From Vreelandella sp042466685 (GTDB lineage: Bacteria; Pseudomonadota; Gammaproteobacteria; Pseudomonadales; Halomonadaceae): a stretch of 64,000 nucleotides of DNA. A program made the translations under genes and the position numbers. The notes under the pieces were generated by a model. That model did no database searches and was not told the DNA's origin. It saw nothing but the letters and a program-made list of their open reading frames with translations. Of this stretch, positions 1 through 7,874 are shown in pieces. Every line of letters begins with the position of its first letter. Within the stretch, counting starts at the first letter, position 1. Location: positions 2,790,001-2,854,000 of the forward strand of contig NZ_CP170448.1 in NCBI RefSeq assembly GCF_042466685.1, in the 5' to 3' direction.

Positions 1-89
1 GGATCATCAGGGAATTGATCTTTAATTTCGTCAGAGGGCTTGGCATCTATCTCTCTTTTCGCCTTCAAACCTAGTGTTTTTCTCGTCAT
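1..89 (-). CDS. Partial open reading frame at the left edge, unknown function
   Basis: An ATG at the right end opens a frame that runs off the left edge of the window, so only about 29 residues are visible. The start reads MTRKTLGLKAKREID and is basic and polar. No good Shine-Dalgarno sequence precedes it; an AAGG lies about 14 bases upstream. It follows the decayed transposase remnant on the same strand, so it could be a true small gene or chance coding in degraded DNA. I do not recognise a family. Confidence 0.3.
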   Translation of the reverse strand, partial: MTRKTLGLKAKREIDAKPSDEIKDQFPDD

Positions 90-372
90 AATATCGATGG
101 ATCGCCTTGAATAACTTGAATTAATAGAATACTGAATCTATGAAATAGCTGCATCATAGACAGCCGATTGGTCGCATTGTTGCGATACTTGGCATGGATA
201 ACAGTTAAGTCTAATTTGTGCCCAATCAGATGATTAGTCGTTGATCTCCACCATGGCGTTCTGATCGTGGTTATAGGGTTTGAAGCGCAGCATGGTGAAC
301 ACTCCTCATCTATTTTCTTTGATCCTACCAAAGCGTAGCTGTCTACAGAGTTTTTTCTACAGTCTCAACGCT
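90..372 (-). mobile_element. Decayed insertion-sequence end with transposase N-terminus (copy 1)
   Basis: Read on the minus strand from the ATG at 293, the translation begins MLRFKPYNHDQNAMVEIND. After a frame change it continues with HLIGHKLDLTVIHAKYRNN. This pattern (RFK.YN..QN.M..IN, then HKLDL and YRN) resembles the N-terminus of IS1182-type/DUF772 transposases as I remember them. The catalytic part is absent. The DNA from about 240 to 372 aligns with the second copy near 1620-1764, including the non-coding end outside the start codon, so both derive from the same element end. Confidence 0.55.
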
Positions 373-405
373 CAAATCAGGTGTACACAAAAGATACTTG
401 GAATT

Positions 406-1341
406 TTATGTCAAATTTTCAGTTAGTCTTCCAAATCCACTTTCCATTAACAATTGTGAAAGATCCTGTTTGGATAAATTTAATTCTAATGCTCGTTTCA
501 AAGACGTCCTCACGAGTTCTTTCATTTTCAACACGTCATTTTTATTTATTTTTTTACGATCTCCTGTATGCACTAGTGTCGAGCGTTTATCATATAGCTC
601 TCTTGCCACCTTGAATATCTCGCGAGAACTTTCTCAATCTTCACCTAAAAGCACTGCACACCCCCTTGAAACTCTAAGCCGAAGCTCGGTCTTACCATCA
701 TTAAGCAAGGCTTCTAAAGAAATCATTAGGGACAGAAACTCAAATTCTATATGAGGCACATGATAAGATTGCTCAAAATTTGATAGAGAAAATTCTAAGT
801 ATTTCGGCATTTTACCTATAAGCTGGGATGATAGATATTCATTAACCAACGGAACTTCGTTCTGATTCAGACTAAACAGACGATTTTCACAAAATAGAGT
901 ATTTTCCATTGAGCTGAACATTTCCAACTCATCATCTTCATCTGCATAATAAAATTCTATACTTATCCGAATCGACCCCTCTTTAAAAAGTCTTAATTTA
1001 TTAATTCTATCACCTAAGTATTTCGAAATCTTTCCATGAAATTTATGCTGCATTTCCCAATATGGCATATGCGCTTCAATATCAGCAGGATCCCCTTGAA
1101 ACTCAGGATAATCATCTAAATTTTTCTTTATTATATAAACATACTCAGGGCGATAATATGACCCTAATGGAACACATCCCCATTCATGATCTAATTTTGA
1201 CCATACATCCGCAGTTATGAAACTCTCCTCACACATATCTGCAAAATCAACCATGGTCATTTCTTCAATAACAAATCCATCACCAAGGTCAATCCCGAGG
1301 ATAGAGCTATCTACGTTACCAAGTAAAGCCAGATATTTCAT
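406..1341 (-). pseudogene. HEPN-domain (Apea-like) protein interrupted by one in-frame TGA
   Basis: The upstream part (1341 to 634) encodes 235 residues of an acidic, soluble protein starting MKYLALLGNVDSS. It ends at TGA in 636-634. The next codons continue in the same frame as ESSREIFKVARELYDKR and run without a break to a stop at 406, so the intact protein would have about 311 residues. The part after the stop contains RSTLVH, an R-x4-H motif typical of HEPN ribonuclease-like domains, and the part before it ends with the helix FLSLMISLEALLNDGKTE that usually precedes it. The truncated product would lack the putative active motif. The gene is AT-rich and flanked by transposase remnants, consistent with acquired and decaying DNA. 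The domain assignment is by motif only. Confidence 0.6.
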
Positions 1342-1497
1342 TAATTTACCTTATTGCCATAACGCTCGCATTAAGTCGGTGGTTTGACGACGCAAAGCGG
1401 CGGAAAATACGTCTACTGGAGGGTATATTCTGGCAGCTTAGGTATGCATAGCTACCGCTATTTTCTTCTTTATAGATGAGATAACCTTAAGCAAGGT

Positions 1498-1764
1498 GGC
1501 TGGACATAGTACACCGACTAGTCGCGTCGCTTCGGTGCTTTGGAATGGCAATCATCGAAGCCGACAAGTCGAGCTTGTGCTCAATCATTAAGTGCACGTC
1601 GTGTTCAAAAATGCCTGGCTGAAGCTGATCTTGGTAGTTGATCACCAACATGGTGTTCTGACCTTAATTCTTAGCTTTGAAGCGCGGCATGCTGAGCACT
1701 CTTCGCCTGTTTTCCAGAGCCTACCAAAGCAGCCGTCAGTGGGATTTTACTACACCTCAACGCC
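1498..1764 (-). mobile_element. Decayed insertion-sequence end with transposase N-terminus (copy 2)
   Basis: From the ATG at 1690 the minus strand reads MPRFKAKN, a stop, then GQNTMLVINYQDQLQPG and, after a frame slip, HLMIEHKLDL. This is the same protein start as copy 1, with different mutations. The sequence beyond about 1500 no longer resembles a transposase. Together with the weakly structured flanks it accounts for the gene-free stretch 1342-1847; I see nothing else convincing there. Confidence 0.55.
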
Positions 1765-1847
1765 ATGGTTCAGGCACGTTTGAGGCGGTGCTTGCGTTTT
1801 CGAAAGCAAAGGTGCGCCGCGGGTCAAATGTCACCTGCAACAACTTG

Positions 1848-2462
1848 TTATACGTTTTCGTCAACCCAACTCTCCATGCTTTCCAATAGCTCCGGAACCG
1901 GGAGTCTTTCGATGTCTCTTTTGGAAAACCCCCTTGCGGTGAGCGCATCGTAGTTGTCGCCCATGAAAACGTTGAAAGAATCCCAGATGCGGCTAGCTCC
2001 ATCCGCACCAAGCCCACATGTTGAGCTGAGCCAATTACGAACCTCGACGACAACGTCTTCAGGAATGTTTTGATGATTCGCAACGTCAGAATTCGACAAA
2101 TCAGAAATTGCTGCTTGGTATTTATATCTTTCCCCAACAAGAATTAGGCATTTCTTTTGCTCGTGTTCCCCGCCTTTGAACAGGCGACACCCAACGTCAA
2201 TTCCCAGCTCAAACGGCATATTTAGGCGAAATACTTCTCCTTTCTTTGTGGCTTTGATGCGTGAGAGGTCATGTATTGCGTACTTTGACTCTTGTATGAG
2301 CTCGAGGATCTTGGCAATGCGAGCTTCTCCGGAGTCTATCCGCTCAGTTGCAATTCTCGGCTTCAACCCGAGATAGATGATGGTGAATAGTAGTGGCCGA
2401 AGCAGCGGATAAAAAGGTTCGTCAAATGGGCAGTTAACGAACACGTTTTGATCGAATGCCAC
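1848..2462 (-). CDS. Conserved protein of unknown function, Rossmann-like N-terminal region
   Basis: A 204-residue soluble protein starting MAFDQNVFVNCPFDEPFYPL. Visible conserved-looking blocks are NCPFD near the start, RIDSGEARIAKI, the segment IHDLSRIKATKKGE, and NMPFELGIDVG near residue 85. The order (short strand, small-residue loop, then an acidic FELG motif) is reminiscent of nucleoside 2-deoxyribosyltransferase or TIR-like folds, but I cannot assign a function. I recall similar uncharacterised proteins in other bacteria. The start lies 5 bases after the stop of the DUF2188 gene, so the two are probably co-transcribed. The neighbourhood (transposase scars, broken HEPN gene) makes a defence or stress role conceivable; that is inference. 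Confidence 0.6.
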   Translation of the reverse strand: MAFDQNVFVNCPFDEPFYPLLRPLLFTIIYLGLKPRIATERIDSGEARIAKILELIQESKYAIHDLSRIKATKKGEVFRLNMPFELGIDVGCRLFKGGEHEQKKCLILVGERYKYQAAISDLSNSDVANHQNIPEDVVVEVRNWLSSTCGLGADGASRIWDSFNVFMGDNYDALTARGFSKRDIERLPVPELLESMESWVDENV

Positions 2463-2467
2463 CTTAA

Positions 2468-2701
2468 CTATTTCTTATCTCGCGGAGGAAACGGATCGAC
2501 CCCATAGCTCCGACGTTCTTTGATGGTTCCGTCTTTTCCGTGGACATAAAGTTCACCATGTGTTTTTTTTGCAGCGTCACGTGCATATTTCACAGCATCG
2601 GCTTGGCTCTCAAAGACCTTTCCTGCGCGGGTTTTCCCTGCTGTTTTGACGGCCCAACCACCTCTTTGGCGGGGGACGACATGTTTGCCTTTAGTTTTCA
2701 T
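2468..2701 (-). CDS. DUF2188 family small protein
   Basis: A 77-residue basic protein. The layout HVVPRQRGGWAVKTAGK, then FESQADAVKYARDAAKK, then ELYVHGKDGTIKERRSYG matches the DUF2188 family: a short beta-rich half (residues 6-25), one helix (30-46) and a second strand pair with the HGKDG motif (53-57). The molecular role of the family is not known. It is the first gene of a likely two-gene unit with the protein ending at 1848. An AGGAG lies about 11 bases before the ATG. Length is normal for the family. Confidence 0.75.
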   Translation of the reverse strand: MKTKGKHVVPRQRGGWAVKTAGKTRAGKVFESQADAVKYARDAAKKTHGELYVHGKDGTIKERRSYGVDPFPPRDKK

Positions 2702-3274
2702 GGGGAGGTCACTCCTGACTCATAAAACATATAATAGTGATTATACACCCAACTGTATAACCTCAATGAAAGTGCCTTCGCGTTTATCGATGTTATCTAG
2801 CTCGCCACTTTTACGTAACTCATTGTTTTAAAAACCAACATCACAACCACTAGGCAGCATACCCAATATTTGCGTGCCCGCTCGTTTTTCTATATTCATA
2901 TCACTCTATTCATAAAATTGGCTTAGGTCACGCATTGGGAAGGTAGAATTTGGGAGTGAGTTTTTGATGGAGTGTGAGGCGGAAGAGGAAGACATTTCAT
3001 AAGCAATTGTTTTCGTTGGCTAATAAAACGCTGATCGTGCCACAAGTTATGCTCATACAACCCGTATTGCGGGCTTTAGTGGCACGGCTAACTGCTTACC
3101 TTTAGCCCCATTTCAACAGGCTTCTGTAAGATCCCGACTTCGTCGGGCGATCACTTTGGGTGGCTGATTAAGCGCTGATCGCCCAATAAATTGTGCTCCT
3201 ACCGTCCCCTCAACGCGGAGTTTGGTGGCACGATGACCCTTCCATGGCACCGTGCACTTCGCTGAGCGGGCGTA
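2702..3274. other. Gene-free stretch with degenerate repeats
   Basis: About 570 bases between the DUF2188 gene and the ytoQ-like gene. I find no convincing coding frame. The first 250 bases are AT-rich; the rest contains two degenerate copies of a roughly 70-base unit (separate entry) and a short hairpin with a TTCG loop at 3133-3149 (CCGACTTCGTCGG core). The hairpin has no following T-run, so I do not call it a terminator. Confidence 0.5.
3018..3232 (+). repeat. Two degenerate direct copies of a ~70-base intergenic repeat
   Basis: Copy 1 spans about 3018-3086 and copy 2 about 3161-3232. Both read GGCT-A-TAA-CGCTGATCG, then a CAA-TT-TGCTC block, and end with a TT-GTGGCACG block. They share most positions but differ by several substitutions and small gaps. 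Such decayed dispersed repeats are common in intergenic DNA; no function is evident. Confidence 0.5.
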
Positions 3275-3715
3275 TTAGGCTTTGAGGACGTAGCGTAGGG
3301 TTTCGACGACTTGGTCGGTAGTGGTGCACCATGCCTGGGCCCCCGCATCAACTTCTTTAAGCGGGTGAACGATATCTTCGCTGTGCAGGGTGATGTAGGG
3401 CTTGGCTAGTGCGGCGCAGTAGCCTGCGTCGAAGGCGGCGTTCCACTGTTTGTACTGGTCGCCGAAGCGTACAACAACCAGATCCGCCTGCTCGATCATC
3501 GTGCGGGTGCGGATTGCATTGACCTTGGAGGACTGGTGGTCGCGCCAGAAGCCATTTTCCGGCTTGCCCAGGTGGTCGCCGGCGGCGTCGGAAGCGGCGT
3601 GGTCGGTCACCGGGGCGGTAAACACGATATCCAGGCCTGCGGCCTCGGCGCCGCGTTGGATTTCTTCGCGCCAGTCGGTGTGGATCTCGCCGGAAAGGTA
3701 AACGTAAAAGCTCAT
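3275..3715 (-). CDS. ytoQ: YtoQ family protein (nucleoside deoxyribosyltransferase-like fold)
   Basis: A 146-residue soluble protein beginning MSFYVYLSGEIHTDWREEI. The pattern YLSGEIHTDWR near the N-terminus, VTDHAASDAAGDHLG around residue 36, and ADLVVVRFGDQYKQWNAAFDAGYCAAL at 77-103 is typical of the YtoQ family, which is related in fold to nucleoside 2-deoxyribosyltransferases. The in vivo substrate is not established. The length fits the family. The gene stands alone, upstream of the repeat that borders cobF. Confidence 0.8.
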   Translation of the reverse strand: MSFYVYLSGEIHTDWREEIQRGAEAAGLDIVFTAPVTDHAASDAAGDHLGKPENGFWRDHQSSKVNAIRTRTMIEQADLVVVRFGDQYKQWNAAFDAGYCAALAKPYITLHSEDIVHPLKEVDAGAQAWCTTTDQVVETLRYVLKA

Positions 3716-3783
3716 GGCTAAACCTCAAATATTAGTTTGTCAGTAGCGCCATTTTATGGAAAAACCTTCCATATTCATACCTG

Positions 3784-3924
3784 AGCTTTGTACGAAAAGT
3801 CGGCGAGCGAAGTTCAGGCAAGGCAAAAAACGGCGAAAAAGCGGAGTTTACGGGGTGTAAATGAGCATTTTGAGACGTTTTTTAACGCCGCATGGCCGAG
3901 CGCAGGCAGTTTTCGTACTAAGCT
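3784..3924. repeat. Inverted-repeat element, copy 1 (MITE-like, 141 bp)
   Basis: Ends AGCTTTGTACGAAAA (left) and TTTTCGTACTAAGCT (right) are inverted repeats with one mismatch. The interior (AAGGCAAAAAACGGCGAAAAAGC and its near complement ACGTTTTTTAACGCCGC) can fold into a long hairpin. The same element occurs at 42336-42480 with only a few differences. The right end overlaps cobF: its last two bases are part of the cobF stop codon. With its T-rich arms it might also end transcription of the cob run. Confidence 0.8.
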
Positions 3925-4690
3925 AAGGTTTTTTTTCCGGCTTGGCGAGTAGATAAATATCCATAATCCAGCCGTGCTGCTCGCGCAGTTCGGCGCGGCG
4001 TTGGATGATCTCGTCGCTGACATCATCTAGCCAGCCTTTGATTAAGCACTGCTTCTCCATGCCCAGGTAGGTGCCCCACCAAATGTAAGTCTCTTCAGGC
4101 GGCAGCGTGGTAAAGGCCCCGCCGCTATCCAGCATTACGGCAACCGTGGCGGCATCGCTTGGCCAGCCGCGTTCGCGTAGGCGGCGGCCGGTGGTGATTT
4201 GAACTGGCTCGGCGAGGACATTTAGCGGGATTTTATGTTCGGCGGTGAGTACCTGCAGGCTGGTGATGCCTGGCACTACCTCTACCTCAACCGCCCTGCC
4301 CGCAGCGCTTAGCCGTTGGGTGATGCGCAGGCTGCTATCAAAAAGCGAGGGGTCGCCCCACACCAGCATGCCGACCCGCCCGCCGTTGGGGAGGTGTTGA
4401 TCAATTAGCTGGGCCCATACGCTGGCAATGGCCGCGTGCCAGTCGTCTACTGCGCCCAGGTAGTCATTACGGCCATCTCGGCTGGGTAGATCGAACTCGA
4501 CGATGTTGGTGGTCACCGGCGCTTCTAACAGCCGTTCGCATAGTAGGCGGCGCAGGTCGAGCAGGTCTGATTTGGCTTCGCCTTTGCGGGGCAGCAGGAT
4601 CACGTCAGCATTGTTCAGGGCGCGCACCGCCGCCAGGGTGACGTGATCAAGGTTGCCGGTGCCGATACCAATCAGTGACAGCGTGATCAT
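3923..4690 (-). CDS. cobF: Precorrin-6A synthase (deacetylating), CobF
   Basis: A 255-residue SAM-dependent methyltransferase of the corrin/sirohaem tetrapyrrole family. CobF methylates C1 of precorrin-5 with loss of acetate and belongs only to the aerobic pathway. Visible features are the N-terminal GIGTGN loop (residues 8-13), VWGDPSLFDSSLRI (about 129-142), and VVPGITSLQVL (about 157-167). The ATG overlaps the cobM stop as ATGA, so it is translationally coupled and is the last gene of the minus-strand run. Its TAG stop lies within the end of the repeat element. Confidence 0.92.
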   Translation of the reverse strand: MITLSLIGIGTGNLDHVTLAAVRALNNADVILLPRKGEAKSDLLDLRRLLCERLLEAPVTTNIVEFDLPSRDGRNDYLGAVDDWHAAIASVWAQLIDQHLPNGGRVGMLVWGDPSLFDSSLRITQRLSAAGRAVEVEVVPGITSLQVLTAEHKIPLNVLAEPVQITTGRRLRERGWPSDAATVAVMLDSGGAFTTLPPEETYIWWGTYLGMEKQCLIKGWLDDVSDEIIQRRAELREQHGWIMDIYLLAKPEKKP

Positions 4691-5484
4691 GGTTCGCTCT
4701 TATCAGTGGGTGTGGCAAAGGGCGAATCCGCCGACTGGGGGCGAAAGCGACGGTCGTAGCCTACGGCGTAGAGGCTGCTCTCCTGGAAGTCTTCGCTCTC
4801 CAGCACTGGCCCCACCAGGATTAGCGCGGTGCGCTGCATGGAGTCATCGATCAGCCCTTCTATGCTGGCGAGCCGCCCCCGCACTACCCGCTCATCGGGC
4901 CAGCTTGCCCGCCATACAATCGCCACCGGGCAATGCTCGCCGTAGTAAGGCGTCAGGCTTTCCACTACCTGGGCGAGATTATGGATGGAGAGGTGAATCG
5001 CCAGCGTGGCCCCGGTGCGGGCAAAGTTGGCCAGCGTCTCTTCGCTGGGCATGGCGCTGGCCCGCCCCGGCGTGCGGGTAAGCACCACCGACTGGGCCAC
5101 GCCGGGTAGCGTTAGCTCCTGGCCTAGGGTCGCCGCCGCTGCGGCAAAGGATGGCACGCCGGGGGTAATGCTGTAGGGGATAGCCAGCTCGCGCAGGCGG
5201 CGCAGCTGCTCGCCCATGGCCGACCATACCGAGAGGTCCCCCGAGTGTAGTCTGGCGACGTCTAGGCCTTCAGCGTGGGCGGTTTGAATCTCGTGAACGA
5301 TCTCGTCTAGCGAGAGCGGCGCGGTGTTGATCACACTGGCCCCTGGCGGGCAGTGTTCCAGAATCTGCTCCGGCACTAATGAGCCTGCATAGAGGCACAC
5401 CGGGCAGGCGGCGATTAAGTCGCGCCCGCGTAGGGTAAGTAGATCCGGCGCGCCGGGGCCTGCGCCAATAAAGTGTACTGTCAT
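4687..5484 (-). CDS. cobM: Precorrin-4 C11-methyltransferase, CobM
   Basis: A 265-residue SAM-dependent tetrapyrrole methyltransferase acting at C11 of precorrin-4 (CobM/CbiF family). It shows FIGAGPGAPDLLTLRG at residues 5-20, VCLYAGSLVP at 29-38, LHSGDLSVWSAMGEQ near 79-93 and the TPGVPSF loop near 107. The C-terminal 20 residues are a polar tail. It overlaps cobE by 4 bases (ATGA) upstream and cobF by 4 bases downstream, so it sits inside a tightly coupled series. Length matches the family. Confidence 0.94.
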   Translation of the reverse strand: MTVHFIGAGPGAPDLLTLRGRDLIAACPVCLYAGSLVPEQILEHCPPGASVINTAPLSLDEIVHEIQTAHAEGLDVARLHSGDLSVWSAMGEQLRRLRELAIPYSITPGVPSFAAAAATLGQELTLPGVAQSVVLTRTPGRASAMPSEETLANFARTGATLAIHLSIHNLAQVVESLTPYYGEHCPVAIVWRASWPDERVVRGRLASIEGLIDDSMQRTALILVGPVLESEDFQESSLYAVGYDRRFRPQSADSPFATPTDKSEP

Positions 5485-5906
5485 TGCGTCATTCCTCTAG
5501 GGCCTTCTGCCACCGCAATAGTCGCCTGCCTATCCGCTGATATAAGCCGTGGGCCAAGCAGCGTTGCCCCTGGCCCTGCCGCCAGTAGCGCCACGGCTTC
5601 GGCGACGCTGCCCGTACCACGTGCCTGCATACTGCGAGCCGAGTGGGTGAGCGTTACCACTGTAGGCAGTTCGGCGTCCGCCACGGCGATAACTTCAAGG
5701 CTGCGCAGTCGGCCCAGCTGTTGAACTAACGGCAGCATGGAGTGGGCCGCCGCCAGCCGGTCGATGGCGCCATGCTGCTCAATCAGATGATCCAGCGCTT
5801 GAGCAAGAGACGCCAGCGGCGCTTCGCTGCGAAAGCCAAACCCCGCTACTTTTAGCTTCTGCCCGTTCATCGCGCGCTCTATTGGTTTATCGTAAACACC
5901 GTTCAT
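5481..5906 (-). CDS. cobE: CobE, CbiG C-terminal-like cobalamin biosynthesis protein
   Basis: About 141 residues from the ATG at 5906. That ATG overlaps the cobL stop as ATGA, which is why I prefer it over the upstream GTG at 5921. The body (VAGFGFRSEAPLASLAQAL, then LTHSARSMQARGTGSVAEA, then AAGPGATLLGPRL) matches the CbiG C-terminal/CobE domain. CobE is needed in the aerobic pathway; it has been linked to handling of intermediates around precorrin-4/5, but its exact chemistry is unsettled. Another internal ATG at 5870 is possible. Confidence 0.85.
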   Translation of the reverse strand: MNGVYDKPIERAMNGQKLKVAGFGFRSEAPLASLAQALDHLIEQHGAIDRLAAAHSMLPLVQQLGRLRSLEVIAVADAELPTVVTLTHSARSMQARGTGSVAEAVALLAAGPGATLLGPRLISADRQATIAVAEGPRGMTQ

Positions 5907-7138
5907 CGAACGCCTCGCCACTGCACAATCGGGTAGCTGGCTTTCCAGCCCCGTCGAGTGCCGATGGGGACAGCGTTAGCCAGTTCAAGGCGCTGCAATT
6001 CGCCGCCCGCCTGCTGATGCCAGTGAGCCAGCAGCGCTTCGGATTCCAGGGTGACCGCATTGGCGACGATGCGCACGCCTTTGGGTAGGCGCTGCCATAA
6101 GGCGTCTAACAGCGCTTGGGATAACCCGCCGCCGATAAACACCGCATCCGGCAGCGGAGCCTCGTTTAGCAACTCAACTGCGCTGCCCTCTTTGACCTCC
6201 AGCCAGTCAACGCCCAGGTTGGTTGCGTTAGCTCGTGCCCTGGCTGCCCGTTCAGGGTGGCGCTCAAAGCCGATAGCCTGATTATCCCCATGGGTAAGCA
6301 GCCACTCAATGGCGATAGAGCCTGAACCGGTGCCGATATCCCATAGCCGCTCGCCGGGCATGGGTGCCAGCGCCGCCAGGGTAATGGCGCGAATGGTCTG
6401 TTTGGTGATCTGGCCGTCGTGGTCAAAAAAGCGATCCGGCAGACCGGGGGTAAGCGGTAAGGCGCGGCCGGGGCCTGCGACGTCCAGCGCTACCGCAACC
6501 GGGTGGGCGATATCGTCGGGTAAGGCAGTATCTATGCGTAGGGTGCGAATACGCTCATTGGCACCGCCTAGTGATTCCAGCAGCGTTAGCTGGGAGTCGC
6601 CAAAGCCGAAGCTCTTCATCAGCGCCGCTAACTCGGCCACCGCCTCGCCGTCTCTCATCAGCACCAGTAAACGCCTGCCCGCATGGAGATAGGGGCGGAT
6701 ACGCGTTAGCGGTTTGGCGTGAAGGCCCAGGCAGGTGCAGCGCTCCAACGGCCAGCCCAATCGGGAGGCTGCCAGGCTAAAGGTGGAGGGTGATGGCAGC
6801 GCCTGCCACTCCTCTGCCGCTAGGTGGCGTGACAGGGAAGTGCCCGCTCCAAACCAGAAGGGGTCGCCGGAGACCAGCATAACGACTCGGCGGCCGCGCT
6901 GATCTAACAGCATGGGAATGCCCTCGGCAAAGGGCACCGGCCATTCATGCATCTCAGTGTTCAGGTCAGCGTTCAGGTGTGGCAGCAGGCGTAAGTGGCG
7001 GCGTGCACCGAATACCACCTGGGCATTTTCCAGCGCCTGGCGGCTTGCCGGGCTTAGTCCCATTATGCCACTCTCCCCCCAGCCTAATAGCGTCAGCCAG
7101 GGAACCTGACCCACTGGAGCGTGAGAAATTTCAGCCAT
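5903..7138 (-). CDS. cobL: Precorrin-6Y C5,15-methyltransferase (decarboxylating), CobL
   Basis: About 411 residues in two fused domains. The first (residues 10-200) is a CobL-N/CbiE C5-methyltransferase with LLGWGESGIMGLS and VSGDPFWFGAG. The second (about 215-400) is a CbiT C15-methyltransferase/decarboxylase with LWDIGTGSGSIAIEWL as the SAM loop. I start it at the ATG at 7138, preceded by AGGA eight bases upstream; a longer frame to 7168 exists. This start shares CATG with the start of cobK on the other strand. Downstream it overlaps cobE. Confidence 0.92.
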   Translation of the reverse strand: MAEISHAPVGQVPWLTLLGWGESGIMGLSPASRQALENAQVVFGARRHLRLLPHLNADLNTEMHEWPVPFAEGIPMLLDQRGRRVVMLVSGDPFWFGAGTSLSRHLAAEEWQALPSPSTFSLAASRLGWPLERCTCLGLHAKPLTRIRPYLHAGRRLLVLMRDGEAVAELAALMKSFGFGDSQLTLLESLGGANERIRTLRIDTALPDDIAHPVAVALDVAGPGRALPLTPGLPDRFFDHDGQITKQTIRAITLAALAPMPGERLWDIGTGSGSIAIEWLLTHGDNQAIGFERHPERAARARANATNLGVDWLEVKEGSAVELLNEAPLPDAVFIGGGLSQALLDALWQRLPKGVRIVANAVTLESEALLAHWHQQAGGELQRLELANAVPIGTRRGWKASYPIVQWRGVR

Positions 7139-7874
7139 GATCAAAATCCTAATTCTTGGGGGAACCACTGAAGCCAGCGCCCTGGCCGACGCTATCGCGA
7201 AGCGCGGCCTTCCCGCTATTTTCAGCTATGCCGGGCGGGTAAGCTCGCCAAAACCCCAGCCATTGCCCACCCGCATTGGCGGTTTTGGCGGCGTAAGTGG
7301 GCTTATTGCTTTTTTAGCCCAGGAGCACATTACCCATATTGTTGATGCCACCCACCCTTTTGCTGCGCAGATGAGTACTAACGTCGTCGCCGCTGCAGCC
7401 CAGTGCGGCGTTAAGGCCATTGCCTTTACCCGGCCTGCCTGGCGACCTGTTGTTGGCGACCAGTGGCAGAGCGTGGCAAGTGTCGACGAGGCGGTTAGCG
7501 CCCTGGCTGGCCCGCCCCAGCGTGTACTGCTCGCTATTGGCCGCATGCATCTGGCTGCCTTTGCCGCCCAGACCCAGCACCATTACGTGCTACGCCTGGT
7601 TGATCAGCCTGACCGCCCGCTTTCGCTTGCTGATTATACCGCCGTGATCGATAGAGGCCCCTTTACCCTGGAGGGCGACATGGCCCTGCTGGAGACCCAG
7701 CGGATTGAGCGTATCGTATGTAAAAACTCCGGCGGCGAAGGCGCGGCCTCCAAACTCACCGCTGCCCGTAGGCTCGGCCTGCCTGTGGTGATGATCGAGC
7801 GGCCTCAACTGCCATCTCGCCTTGAAGCTCATACTGTTGACGAGGTAATGAGCTGGCTCGGCGACAACTCTTAA
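7137..7874 (+). CDS. cobK: Precorrin-6A reductase, CobK (inverted within the cob run)
   Basis: A 245-residue NADPH-dependent reductase converting precorrin-6A to precorrin-6B. It begins MIKILILGGTTEASALADAI and shows FSYAGRVS, THIVDATHPFAAQM (about 62-75), LAIGRMHLAAFA and CKNSGGEGAASKL (about 196-208), all typical of CobK/CbiJ. It is the only cob biosynthetic gene here on the plus strand. Its start shares CATG with cobL and its stop shares TTAA with cobJ, so there is no spacer on either side. A ribosome site is weak (GGAG lies 17 bases upstream). A transcript running from cobJ into cobL would be antisense to the whole gene. Confidence 0.93.
   Translation: MIKILILGGTTEASALADAIAKRGLPAIFSYAGRVSSPKPQPLPTRIGGFGGVSGLIAFLAQEHITHIVDATHPFAAQMSTNVVAAAAQCGVKAIAFTRPAWRPVVGDQWQSVASVDEAVSALAGPPQRVLLAIGRMHLAAFAAQTQHHYVLRLVDQPDRPLSLADYTAVIDRGPFTLEGDMALLETQRIERIVCKNSGGEGAASKLTAARRLGLPVVMIERPQLPSRLEAHTVDEVMSWLGDNS

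Noticed and set aside
381..754. Plus-strand frames opposite the HEPN gene
   Set aside because: They are Phe/Ser-rich mirror frames of the minus-strand coding sequence and lack ribosome sites.
3133..3149. Hairpin with TTCG loop as a terminator
   Set aside because: The stem is only five base pairs and is not followed by a T-run on either strand.
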